In this document: piece after piece, positions 26,080 to 35,385 of the stretch
How positions within the stretch are numbered: the first letter of the stretch is position 1
Layout of the letters: every line of letters starts with the position of its first letter
Translations under genes and position numbers: made by a program
DNA from: Pseudomonadota bacterium
GTDB taxonomy: Bacteria; Pseudomonadota; Gammaproteobacteria; Burkholderiales; Burkholderiaceae_C
DNA: 50,762 nt
Assembly (NCBI GenBank): GCA_021841865.1
Contig: JAKCDM010000011.1
Location: 1-50,762, forward strand
Reading direction: 5' to 3'
The notes under the pieces: generated by a model
Told to the model about the DNA's origin: nothing
Seen by the model: only the letters and a program-made list of their open reading frames with translations
Database searches by the model: none

Positions 26080-28176
26080 ATGCCCGGCGTGCAGACCCAC
26101 CGTGACGGCGACATCGCCGTGCTCACCCTCGACAATCCGCCGGTCAACGGCTTCGGGCTGCAGCAGCGGCGCGCGCTGATCCAGGCGCTCGACGCCGCGG
26201 CCGCCGATGCGGGGGTGCGCGGCGTGGTGGTCACCGGCGCCGGCAAGCTGTTCAGCGGCGGTGCCGACATCCGCGAATTCGGCAAGCCCGAGATGACCGC
26301 GTCTCCGCATCTGCTGGACGTTCTGCAGGTGGCCGAGGAATGCGGCAAGCCCGTGGTGGCGGCGATCAATGGCACCTGCATGGGCGGCGGGCTGGAGTTC
26401 TCGCTGGCCTGCCACGGCCGCGTCGCGCTGGCGTCGGCGCCGATCGGGCTGCCCGAGGTCAAGCTCGGGCTGTTGCCCGGCAGCGGCGGCACGCAGCGCC
26501 TGCCCCGCGCGCTGGGCCTGGAGCGGGCGCTGGAGTTGATCGTCTCCGGAGACCCCCAGCCTGCCGCGGCGCTGCGCGACGGCGCGCTGTTCGACGACGT
26601 GGTCGACGCCGACGTGGTGGGAGCCGCGTGCGCGCTGGCACGGCGCCTGGCCGACGCCGGCAGCCTGCCGCGCCTGCGCGAGCGCGCGCTGCCCGACGAC
26701 GGCGCCGCGGCGCAGGAACTGCTGGCGCAGTGGCGTGCCCAGGCCGCGCGCAAGTACCCGCGCCAGCCCGCGCGCCTGCACGCGATCGACGCGGTGGCCG
26801 CCAGCAGCGGCGATTTCGACTCCGGCATGGCGCTGGAGCGCTGGTTGTTCTTCGCGCTGCTGGCCACGCCGGAATCGCACGCCATGCGCCACGCCTTTTT
26901 CGCCGAGCGCGCGGCGTCGCACCTGCGCGGCGTGCCGCAGGACACCCCGGTGCGCCCGGTGCGTCGCGTGGGCGTGGTCGGCGCCGGCACGATGGGCGGC
27001 GGCATCGCGATGAACTTTCTCAACGCCGGCATCGATGTGGTGCTGGTCGAGGCGGGGCAGGAGGCGCTCGAGCGCGGCCTGGGCACCATGCGCGCCAACT
27101 ACGAGAACTCGGCGCGCCGCGGGCGCCTGAGCGCGCAGCAGGTGGAGCAGCGCCTGGCGCTGCTCCACCCGAGCCTGGACTATGCCGCGCTGGGCCCGTG
27201 CGACCTGGTGATCGAGGCGGTGTTCGAGGACCTGGACGTCAAGCGCGACGTGTTCCGGCGCATCGACGAGGTGGCGCGCGACGGGGCCATCCTCGCGTCG
27301 AACACCTCCACGCTGGACCTGGACGCCATCGCCGCGTTCACGCGGCGCCCGGGCGACGTGGTCGGCATGCATTTCTTCAGCCCGGCCAACGTGATGAAGC
27401 TGCTCGAGGTGGTGCGCGGCAAGGCCACCGCGCCCGACGTGCTGGCCACGGTGATGCGCCTGGCCCGCGGCATCGGCAAGATCGCCGTGGTTTCGGGGGT
27501 GTGCGACGGGTTCATCGGCAACCGCATGCTCGAGCATTACGGGCGCATGGCGCACTTCCTGGTCGAGGAGGGGGCTTCGCCGCAGCAGGTGGACCGCGCG
27601 CTGGAGACCTGGGGCATGGCGATGGGGCCGTTTCGCATGAGCGACCTCGCCGGCAACGACATCGGCTGGGCCATCCGCAAGCGGCGCTACGTCGACAAGC
27701 CCGGCATGCGCTACTCGCGCCTGGCCGACCGGCTGTGCGAACTCGGGCGTTTCGGCCAGAAGACCGGAGCCGGCTGGTACCGCTACGAGACGGGCAGCCG
27801 CGAGGCGCTGCCCGACCCCGAGGTGGACGCGATGATCCGCCAGTACCGACACGACATCGGCGTGACGGCGCGCGCGGTGTCGGATCGCGAGATCGTCGAG
27901 CGCTGCATCTACGCGCTGGTCAACGAGGCCGCGCGCATCCTGCAGGAGGGAATCGCGCAGCGCGCCTCCGACATCGACATGGTGTATCTGGCCGGCTACG
28001 GGTTCCCGCAGTGGCGCGGCGGCCCGCTGCTGTGGGCCGACATGCAGGGCAGCTACATGGTGGCGCGGCGCATGCGCGAGTTCGCCGCGCAGCCGGGCGC
28101 CGACGCCGCCTTCTGGGAGCCGGCGCCGTGGCTTGCGCAACTGGCCGAGCGTGGCAAGGGTTTCCACGACGCCTGA
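26080..28176 (+). CDS. Bifunctional enoyl-CoA hydratase / 3-hydroxyacyl-CoA dehydrogenase (FadJ/PimF-like)
   Basis: A 698-aa beta-oxidation enzyme. Residues about 1-190 are a crotonase domain (LDNPPVNGFG, oxyanion-hole GGGADIREF and GGGLEFSLACH, PEVKLGLLPGSGGTQRLPR). Residues about 297-475 are an NAD-binding 3-hydroxyacyl-CoA dehydrogenase domain with VGVVGAGTMGGGIA, and two dehydrogenase C-terminal domains follow (FIGNRMLEHY; GYGFPQWRGGP). ATG 26080 has GGAG six bases upstream; an earlier ATG at 26029 would add residues not seen in the family. It carries out hydration and oxidation of the enoyl-CoA. It is first of a six-gene plus-strand operon, under a palindromic candidate operator. The PimF comparison rests on the paired dehydrogenase genes nearby. 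Confidence 0.94.
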   Translation: MPGVQTHRDGDIAVLTLDNPPVNGFGLQQRRALIQALDAAAADAGVRGVVVTGAGKLFSGGADIREFGKPEMTASPHLLDVLQVAEECGKPVVAAINGTCMGGGLEFSLACHGRVALASAPIGLPEVKLGLLPGSGGTQRLPRALGLERALELIVSGDPQPAAALRDGALFDDVVDADVVGAACALARRLADAGSLPRLRERALPDDGAAAQELLAQWRAQAARKYPRQPARLHAIDAVAASSGDFDSGMALERWLFFALLATPESHAMRHAFFAERAASHLRGVPQDTPVRPVRRVGVVGAGTMGGGIAMNFLNAGIDVVLVEAGQEALERGLGTMRANYENSARRGRLSAQQVEQRLALLHPSLDYAALGPCDLVIEAVFEDLDVKRDVFRRIDEVARDGAILASNTSTLDLDAIAAFTRRPGDVVGMHFFSPANVMKLLEVVRGKATAPDVLATVMRLARGIGKIAVVSGVCDGFIGNRMLEHYGRMAHFLVEEGASPQQVDRALETWGMAMGPFRMSDLAGNDIGWAIRKRRYVDKPGMRYSRLADRLCELGRFGQKTGAGWYRYETGSREALPDPEVDAMIRQYRHDIGVTARAVSDREIVERCIYALVNEAARILQEGIAQRASDIDMVYLAGYGFPQWRGGPLLWADMQGSYMVARRMREFAAQPGADAAFWEPAPWLAQLAERGKGFHDA

Positions 28177-28263
28177 GCGCGAGCACCCGCCGACAGCCTG
28201 CCCGCGCCCGGGCCACGCCGGCCTGCCTACCCCCCACCCACCCACGCTCCGTCCGACCGCCCG

Positions 28264-30117
28264 ATGCGCGACACGCTCGACTTCCTGCTCCACGACTGGC
28301 TCGGCTGTCAGCAGCTGTGCAGCCGCGAACGCTTCTCCGAGCACTCGCGCGAGACCTTCGCGCAGGTGCTCGATACCTGCGAGCGCATCGCCCGCGAGCG
28401 CTACGCGCCGTTCAACCGGCTGGTGGACGAGCACGAACCTCGCTTCGAGCAGGGCCGCGTGGTACTGCCGCAGGCCACCCACGAGGCCTGGCAGGCCTAT
28501 GTGCAAAGCGGCATGCTGGCGGCAGCGCAGGATGCCGAGTACGGCGGCCTGCAGCTGCCCTGCGTGGTGGAATCGGCGGCCAACGCCTTGTTCGCCAAGG
28601 CTTCGGTGGGTATCAGCGCGTCGATGCTGACCACCGCCAACGCGCGCCTGCTGCTGGCGCACGGCAGCGCGGCCCAGCGTGAAGTGTTCGCGCGCCGCGA
28701 ATTCGCCGGCGAATGGGCCGGCACCATGTGCCTGAGCGAACCGCAGGCCGGCTCCGGGCTGGGCGACATCGTGACGCGCGCGCTGCCTGACGGCGACGCC
28801 GCCGCCGGGCCGGCCTGGGACGCCGACCCGCTGGGCCCGCGCTACCGGCTGTTCGGGACCAAGATGTGGATCTCCGCCGGCGAGCACGACCTGACTTCGA
28901 ACATCGTGCACCTGGTGCTGGCCAAGATTCCGGACCAGCAGGGCCGCCTGCCGCCTGGCACCAAGGGCATTTCGCTGTTCGTGGTGCCCAAGTGGCTGCC
29001 GCCGGAGGCCGGCGCCCACGCCGGCTCGCGCAACGACATCGTGCTGGCCGGGCTCAACCACAAGCTGGGCTGGCGCGGCACGCCGAACACGCTGCTGAAC
29101 TTCGGCGAGGGCGGCCACCCGGTCGACGGGCGTGCCGGCGCCGTGGGCTGGCGCGTGGGTGCCGCGGGTGAAGGCCTGCGCTGCATGTTCCACATGATGA
29201 ACGAGGCGCGCATCGCCGTCGGCATGGCCGCGGCCGCGCTCGGCATGGCGGGCTACGAGGCCTCGCTGGACTACGCGCGGCAGCGCCGCCAGGGCCGCGC
29301 CAGCGGGCGCCCGCACGAGGCGCAGCCGGTGCCCATCGTCGAGCACGCCGACGTGCGGCGCATGCTGCTGGCGCAGAAGGCCTACGCCGAGGGCGCGCTG
29401 GCGCTGAGCCTGTACTGCGCGCGCCTGGTCGACGACGCGAACACCGCGGCCGCGGACGAGGCGCGTCCGGCACAGGCGCTGCTCGATCTGCTGACCCCGG
29501 TGGCCAAGAGCTGGCCCAGCCAGTGGTGCCTGGAGGCCAACAGCCTGGCCATCCAGGTGCACGGCGGCTACGGCTACACCCGCGACTTCCCGGTCGAGCA
29601 GTATTGGCGCGACAACCGCCTGAACATGATCCACGAGGGCACCCACGGCATCCAGGCGCTGGACCTGCTGGGGCGCAAGGTGCTGCAGGACCAGGGCGTC
29701 GCGCTGCGCCTGCTGCTCGAACGAATGCACGAAACCGCGGCGCGCGCCGCGGCCTTGTCCGACAGCGCCGGCGCGCAGGGGTCCTGGCAGGCCTGGTCGA
29801 AGGCGCTGCAGCAGGCCTGCGCCGTGCTCGTGGACGCGGTGCAGGCGGCGGGGCGCGAGCCAGCGCTGGCGCTGGACAACGCCACCGCGTTCCTGCAGGG
29901 CTTCGGCCACGTGGTGCTGGCGTGGATCTGGCTGGAGCTGGCGCTGTGCGCTCGCGCCGCAGCGTCCGGCGGCGGCGTGCCGCCGGCGCTGGCGGCGGGC
30001 AAGCTGGCGGCCTGCCGCTACTTCTTCGCCTACGAACTTCCGCTGGCCCAGGCCTGGCTGCAGCCGCTGCTGCTCGGCGACAGCGTGCTGCGCGACACGG
30101 CGCCGCAGGTCCTGTGA
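28264..30117 (+). CDS. Acyl-CoA dehydrogenase, long form with extra C-terminal domain
   Basis: A 617-aa acyl-CoA dehydrogenase about 200 residues longer than the standard 380-400. After the standard core (CLSEPQAGSGLGDI; FGTKMWISAGEHD; VHGGYGYTRDFPVEQYWRD), the acidic residue in NMIHEGTHGIQA is the likely base. Residues about 480-617 form the helical acetyl-CoA-dehydrogenase-like C-terminal domain of the long bacterial type. These enzymes oxidise long-chain or unusual acyl-CoAs. No strong ribosome site is seen before ATG 28264; the gap to the previous gene is 87 nt. Family assignment is firm, substrate open. Confidence 0.93.
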   Translation: MRDTLDFLLHDWLGCQQLCSRERFSEHSRETFAQVLDTCERIARERYAPFNRLVDEHEPRFEQGRVVLPQATHEAWQAYVQSGMLAAAQDAEYGGLQLPCVVESAANALFAKASVGISASMLTTANARLLLAHGSAAQREVFARREFAGEWAGTMCLSEPQAGSGLGDIVTRALPDGDAAAGPAWDADPLGPRYRLFGTKMWISAGEHDLTSNIVHLVLAKIPDQQGRLPPGTKGISLFVVPKWLPPEAGAHAGSRNDIVLAGLNHKLGWRGTPNTLLNFGEGGHPVDGRAGAVGWRVGAAGEGLRCMFHMMNEARIAVGMAAAALGMAGYEASLDYARQRRQGRASGRPHEAQPVPIVEHADVRRMLLAQKAYAEGALALSLYCARLVDDANTAAADEARPAQALLDLLTPVAKSWPSQWCLEANSLAIQVHGGYGYTRDFPVEQYWRDNRLNMIHEGTHGIQALDLLGRKVLQDQGVALRLLLERMHETAARAAALSDSAGAQGSWQAWSKALQQACAVLVDAVQAAGREPALALDNATAFLQGFGHVVLAWIWLELALCARAAASGGGVPPALAAGKLAACRYFFAYELPLAQAWLQPLLLGDSVLRDTAPQVL

Positions 30118-30164
30118 GCCGCGGCCCCCGACGATCCACCCGCAACCCATCCGGAGAAGCACCG

Positions 30165-31163
30165 ATGTCCCGAAACCTGCAGGTCCTGCTGGCCGAACGC
30201 CCCGAGGGCTGGGTGGAGCCCAGGCACTTCCGGCTCCACGAGGCGCCGATTCCGTCCCCGTCCGATGGCCAGGTGCTGGTGCGCAACCTGTGGCTGTCGC
30301 TCGACCCGTACATGCGCGGGCGCATGTCGGCGGCCAAGTCCTACGCCGATCCGGTGGACGTGGGCGCGGTGATGATCGGCGGCACCGTGGGCGAGGTGCT
30401 CGAGTCGCGCGACCCCGCGCTGCGCCCAGGCGACCACGTGGTCGGCATGCTGGGCTGGCAGCAGTACGGCTGCGCGCAGGCGCGCGCGCTGATGAAGGTC
30501 GACGCGTCGCGGGTGCCGCTGCAGGCCTACCTCGGACCGCTGGGCATGCCCGGGGTCACGGCGTGGTACGGGCTGCAGAGAATCTGCGAACCGCGCGCCG
30601 GCGAGACCGTGGTGGTGACCGCGGCCTCCGGCGCGGTCGGCTCGGTGGTCGGCCAGCTGGCGAAGTCGCAGGGTTGCCGGGTCGTCGGCGTGGCCGGTGG
30701 CGCGGCCAAGAGCCGCTACGTCACCGACGAACTCGGCTTCGACGCCTGCGTGGACTACAAGGCCGGGCGCCTGGGCGCCGACCTGCGGGAAGCGGTGGGC
30801 GACGGCGCGCACTGCCTGTTCGAAAACGTCGGCGGCGAGATCTTCGATCGCCTGCTGGGCTTGATGCAGCCCTTCGGGCGCATCGCGCTGTGCGGAATGA
30901 TCTCCGACTACAACAACACCGAGCCCTACGCCATGCGCAACGTGCGCGCGGTGCTGGTGCAGCGCCTGAAGCTGCAGGGCTTCATCGTCTCCGAGCACAT
31001 GGAGCTGTGGCCGCAGGCGCTGCGCGAGCTGGGCGAGCTGGTCGCGGCCGGCAAGCTGCGCTGGCGCGAGTCGGTGGCCGAGGGGCTGGAGCAGGCGCCG
31101 CAGGCGTTCATCGGCATGCTGCGCGGCGAGAACTTCGGCAAGCAACTGGTGCGCGTGGGCTGA
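30165..31163 (+). CDS. NADP-dependent MDR oxidoreductase (CurA/prostaglandin-reductase type)
   Basis: A 332-aa medium-chain reductase of the zinc-free double-bond reductase group: SLDPYMRGRM (48-57), AYLGPLGMPGVTAWYGL, VTAASGAVGSVVGQLAK and LFENVGGEIFD are family hallmarks, and CGMISDYN follows. Members reduce the C=C bond of enones using NADPH. ATG 30165 has GGAGAAG at good spacing. In this operon it might saturate an unsaturated or keto intermediate that blocks beta-oxidation; that is inferred. Confidence 0.94.
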   Translation: MSRNLQVLLAERPEGWVEPRHFRLHEAPIPSPSDGQVLVRNLWLSLDPYMRGRMSAAKSYADPVDVGAVMIGGTVGEVLESRDPALRPGDHVVGMLGWQQYGCAQARALMKVDASRVPLQAYLGPLGMPGVTAWYGLQRICEPRAGETVVVTAASGAVGSVVGQLAKSQGCRVVGVAGGAAKSRYVTDELGFDACVDYKAGRLGADLREAVGDGAHCLFENVGGEIFDRLLGLMQPFGRIALCGMISDYNNTEPYAMRNVRAVLVQRLKLQGFIVSEHMELWPQALRELGELVAAGKLRWRESVAEGLEQAPQAFIGMLRGENFGKQLVRVG

Positions 31164-31197
31164 GCCTCGCGCGCGACCTCCACGGGAGAAGCACGGC

Positions 31198-32277
31198 ATG
31201 GCCTCCACCCCAGCCGACACGTCCGCGCGCATGCGCGACATCAGCCCCGCGCTGGCCTTCGACGCCCAGCGCCTGGGCGAGTACCTGCGCGCGTATATCG
31301 GGCCGCTGCAACTGCCGCTGCGCGTGTCGCAGTTCGAGGGCGGGCAGTCCAATCCCACCTACCTGCTGGAAGACGCGCGCGGGCAGCGCTGGGTGCTGCG
31401 GCGCAAGCCTCCGGGCAAGCTGCTGCCGTCGGCCCATGCGGTGGACCGCGAATACCGCGTGATGTCGGCGCTCGCCGGCAGCGACGTGCCGGTGCCGCGC
31501 ATGCGGGTGCTGTGCACCGACGAGTCGGTGATCGGCACCGCGTTCTACGTCATGGACTGGGTGGCCGGGCGGATTTTCTGGGACCCGCGACTTCCCGGGC
31601 TGGCGCCCGGCGAGCGTGGCGCGCTGTTCGACGAGATGAACCGGGTGATCGCTGCGCTGCACCGGGTCGATCCGCAGGCCGTCGGCCTGGGCGACTATGG
31701 CAAGCCCGGGCAGTACGTGGCGCGACAGATCGCGCGCTGGAGCCAGCAGTACCGGGCGAGCCAGACCGAGCCGCTGCCGGCGATGGAAAACCTCATGCAG
31801 TGGCTGCCCGAGCATGTCCCGCAGGGCGACGAGGTGGCCGTGGTGCATGGCGACTTCCGCATGGACAACCTGATCTTCCACCCCAGCGAGCCGCGCGTGC
31901 TGGCGGTGCTGGACTGGGAGCTGTCGACGCTGGGGCATCCGCTGGCCGACTTCGCCTACCACTGCATGGCCTGGCGCCTCGGGCCGGGGCAGTTCCGCGG
32001 CATGTCGGGCGAGGACCTCGGCGCGCTGGGCATCCCGACCGAAGCGCAGTACGTGGCGGCCTACTGCCGGCGCACCGGTCGTGACCAGGTGCCGCGCGAG
32101 CAGTGGGAGTTCTTCCTGGCCTTCAACATGTTCCGCCTGTCCGCCATCCTGCAGGGCGTGCTGGCACGCGCGCTGCAGGGCAACGCCGCCAGCGCGGAGG
32201 CGCTCGACGCCGGCGCGCGCGCGCGCCCGCTGGCCGAGGCGGCGTGGGCGCAGGTGCAGCGCATCGGCGCGGCCTGA
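31198..32277 (+). CDS. APH-type phosphotransferase, ACAD10/11 kinase-domain-like
   Basis: A 359-aa protein of the aminoglycoside-phosphotransferase/choline-kinase fold, but in an acyl-CoA operon. It has FEGGQSNPTYLL (46-57, glycine loop), the catalytic HGDFRMDN (217-224; Asp219, Asn224) and the metal Asp239 in LDWELSTLGHPLADFAY. This type matches the kinase domain of human ACAD10/ACAD11 and LvaA of Pseudomonas levulinate catabolism, which phosphorylate the 4-hydroxyl of 4-hydroxyacyl-CoAs. It is 36 nt before an acyl-CoA dehydrogenase gene, the same pair that is fused in ACAD11. An antibiotic role is unlikely given the context. Confidence 0.9.
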   Translation: MASTPADTSARMRDISPALAFDAQRLGEYLRAYIGPLQLPLRVSQFEGGQSNPTYLLEDARGQRWVLRRKPPGKLLPSAHAVDREYRVMSALAGSDVPVPRMRVLCTDESVIGTAFYVMDWVAGRIFWDPRLPGLAPGERGALFDEMNRVIAALHRVDPQAVGLGDYGKPGQYVARQIARWSQQYRASQTEPLPAMENLMQWLPEHVPQGDEVAVVHGDFRMDNLIFHPSEPRVLAVLDWELSTLGHPLADFAYHCMAWRLGPGQFRGMSGEDLGALGIPTEAQYVAAYCRRTGRDQVPREQWEFFLAFNMFRLSAILQGVLARALQGNAASAEALDAGARARPLAEAAWAQVQRIGAA

Positions 32278-32313
32278 GCATCGATCCCTTCCGATCCCGA
32301 TCCGGAGAACCCG

Positions 32314-33561
<1,248 letters not shown>

Positions 33562-33601
33562 CACGGACCGACGAGTCCGGCATGGCGTTGAGGAGACGAG
33601 C

Positions 33602-35272
33602 GTGAGCGAACTGCACCTGAAGCATTGGCCCAAGGGCCTGCCGCGGCACCTGAGCATTCCGGCGACCAACCTGTACGACAACGTCGAGGTCGCCGCGCGC
33701 AGGTTCCCGGACAAGGACTTCCTGGTGTTCTACGGCGGGCGCCTGAGTTTCGGGGAGTTCCGGCGCCAGTGCGAGGCCATCGCCGGATTCCTGCAGCAGC
33801 GCTGCGGGGTTCGCCAGGGCGACCGCGTGCTGCTGGACATGCAGAACAGCCCGCAGTTCGTGCTGGCCTTCTACGGCATCCTGCGCGCCGGCGGTGTCGT
33901 CGTTCCGGTGAACCCGATGAACCTGAGCGCCGAGCTGGCGCACTATGTGCGCGACAGCGGCACGCGCGTGGCGTTCTGCGGCCAGGAGCTGCTCGATCGC
34001 GTGCAGCCGCTGCTCGGCCAGGGGCTCGAGCACGTGATCGTCGCGGCGCTGTCGCAATACGCCGGGGCGGATTCGCCGGTGGCGCTGCCGGCGGCGCTGG
34101 CCGAGCCGGCGCGCGAGCTGCGCGACGACGGGCTGGTGGCGTGGCTGGACATGCTCGGCGCGGGCTTGACGCCGGGGCCCCTGCTCGGCGGGCCCGACGA
34201 CCTGTGCGTGATGCCCTACACCTCGGGCACCACCGGCCAGCCCAAGGGCTGCATGCACACCCATCGCAGCGTGATGAGCACCGCGGTGGCGGGAGCCGAG
34301 TGGGTGCGCGCGCCGTCGGACAACACCGCGCTGGCGGTGCTGCCGTTCTTCCACGTCACCGGCATGCAGATGAGCCTCAACGCCGCGCTGTACCGCGGCA
34401 ACACCGTGGTGCTGCTGGCGCGCTGGGACCGCGACGCGGCCGCGCAGTGCATACAGCACTGGCGCGTGGGCTCGTGGCACGCCATCTCGACCATGGTGGT
34501 CGACTTCCTGATGAACCCGCGGGTGGCCGACTACGACCTGTCGAGCGTGTGGAACATGGGGGGCGGAGGCGCGGCGATGCCCGACGCCGTGGCGGCGCGC
34601 CTGCAGCAGCTGTGCGGCATCACCTACATGGAGGGCTATGGCATGACCGAGACCATGGCCCCGACCCACATCAACCCGCTCGGGCGCTGCAAGGCGCAGT
34701 GCCTGGGGATTCCCATCTTCGACACGCATTCGCGCGTGGTCGACCCGCAGACCCTGCGCGAGCTGGCGGTGGGCGAGGTGGGCGAGATCCTGGTCAGCGG
34801 CCCGCAGGTCATGCAGGGCTACTGGGGGCAGCCGCAGGCCACCGAACAGGCCTTCGTGGAGATCGACGGGCGGCGCTGGCTGCGCACCGGCGACCTCGGG
34901 CGGGTCGACGAGGATGGCTACTTTTTCATGGTCGACCGGCTCAAGCGCATGATCAACGCCTCGGGCTTCAAGGTGTGGCCGGCCGAGGTCGAGACCCTGA
35001 TGTACCAGCATCCGGACATCGTCGAGGCCTGCGTGGTGGGCACCCGCGACGCGCATCGCGGCGAGACCGTGAAGGCGTTCGTGGTGCTGCGCCCCGACGC
35101 GCGCACCAGGGTGAGCGAGCGCGACATCGTCGACTGGGCGCATGGTCACATGGCAGCCTACAAGAGCCCGCGCGTGGTCGAGTTCGTCGACGCGCTGCCC
35201 AAGTCGGGCACCGGCAAGGTGATGTGGCGCGCGCTGCAGGAGCGCGAGGCGGCATCCGGCGCCGGGGGCTGA
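33602..35272 (+). CDS. AMP-dependent acyl-CoA synthetase (fatty-acid-CoA-ligase type)
   Basis: A 556-aa adenylating enzyme that makes acyl-CoA from acid, ATP and CoA. The GTG start at 33602 is preceded by GAGGAGACGAGC; the open frame extends upstream only into the previous gene. ATP-binding motif YTSGTTGQPKG at about 206-216, YGMTETMAP near 350, the hinge TGDLGRVDEDGYFFMVDR near 430-450 and the catalytic-lysine region SGTGKVMWRAL near the end are all intact. It closes the six-gene operon and presumably activates the acid that the neighbouring enzymes degrade. A medium- to long-chain or hydroxylated acid is likely; the exact substrate is not readable. Confidence 0.93.
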   Translation: MSELHLKHWPKGLPRHLSIPATNLYDNVEVAARRFPDKDFLVFYGGRLSFGEFRRQCEAIAGFLQQRCGVRQGDRVLLDMQNSPQFVLAFYGILRAGGVVVPVNPMNLSAELAHYVRDSGTRVAFCGQELLDRVQPLLGQGLEHVIVAALSQYAGADSPVALPAALAEPARELRDDGLVAWLDMLGAGLTPGPLLGGPDDLCVMPYTSGTTGQPKGCMHTHRSVMSTAVAGAEWVRAPSDNTALAVLPFFHVTGMQMSLNAALYRGNTVVLLARWDRDAAAQCIQHWRVGSWHAISTMVVDFLMNPRVADYDLSSVWNMGGGGAAMPDAVAARLQQLCGITYMEGYGMTETMAPTHINPLGRCKAQCLGIPIFDTHSRVVDPQTLRELAVGEVGEILVSGPQVMQGYWGQPQATEQAFVEIDGRRWLRTGDLGRVDEDGYFFMVDRLKRMINASGFKVWPAEVETLMYQHPDIVEACVVGTRDAHRGETVKAFVVLRPDARTRVSERDIVDWAHGHMAAYKSPRVVEFVDALPKSGTGKVMWRALQEREAASGAGG

Positions 35273-35283
35273 GCGGCTGAATC

Positions 35284-35305
35284 GGGGGGCCACCGATGGC
35301 CCCCC
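35284..35305 (+). terminator. Strong GC hairpin after the plus-strand operon
   Basis: A perfect 9-bp stem (GGGGGGCCA with TGGCCCCCC) and a 4-nt loop begin 11 bases after the ligase stop. One T and then CGCG follow, so there is no T-run. Its position at the end of a six-gene operon suggests a terminator. Confidence 0.5.
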
Positions 35306-35385
35306 TCGCGGCGCGCGGTTAGCCTGCGGCAGGGGACGGGCTCGCACCATGCGGGGCTGCCGTTCCCCGACCGCGCGCCCAGCCC

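Noticed and set aside
24418-30162. Minus-strand open frame of 1914 codons across iclR and the beta-oxidation operon
   Set aside because: Most of it is antisense to well-supported genes and has no recognisable domains; composition is that of a GC-rich shadow.
31198-32277. Aminoglycoside resistance gene
   Set aside because: The kinase fold is shared, but the gene sits in an acyl-CoA operon beside an ACAD11-like gene; a 4-hydroxyacyl-CoA kinase fits better.
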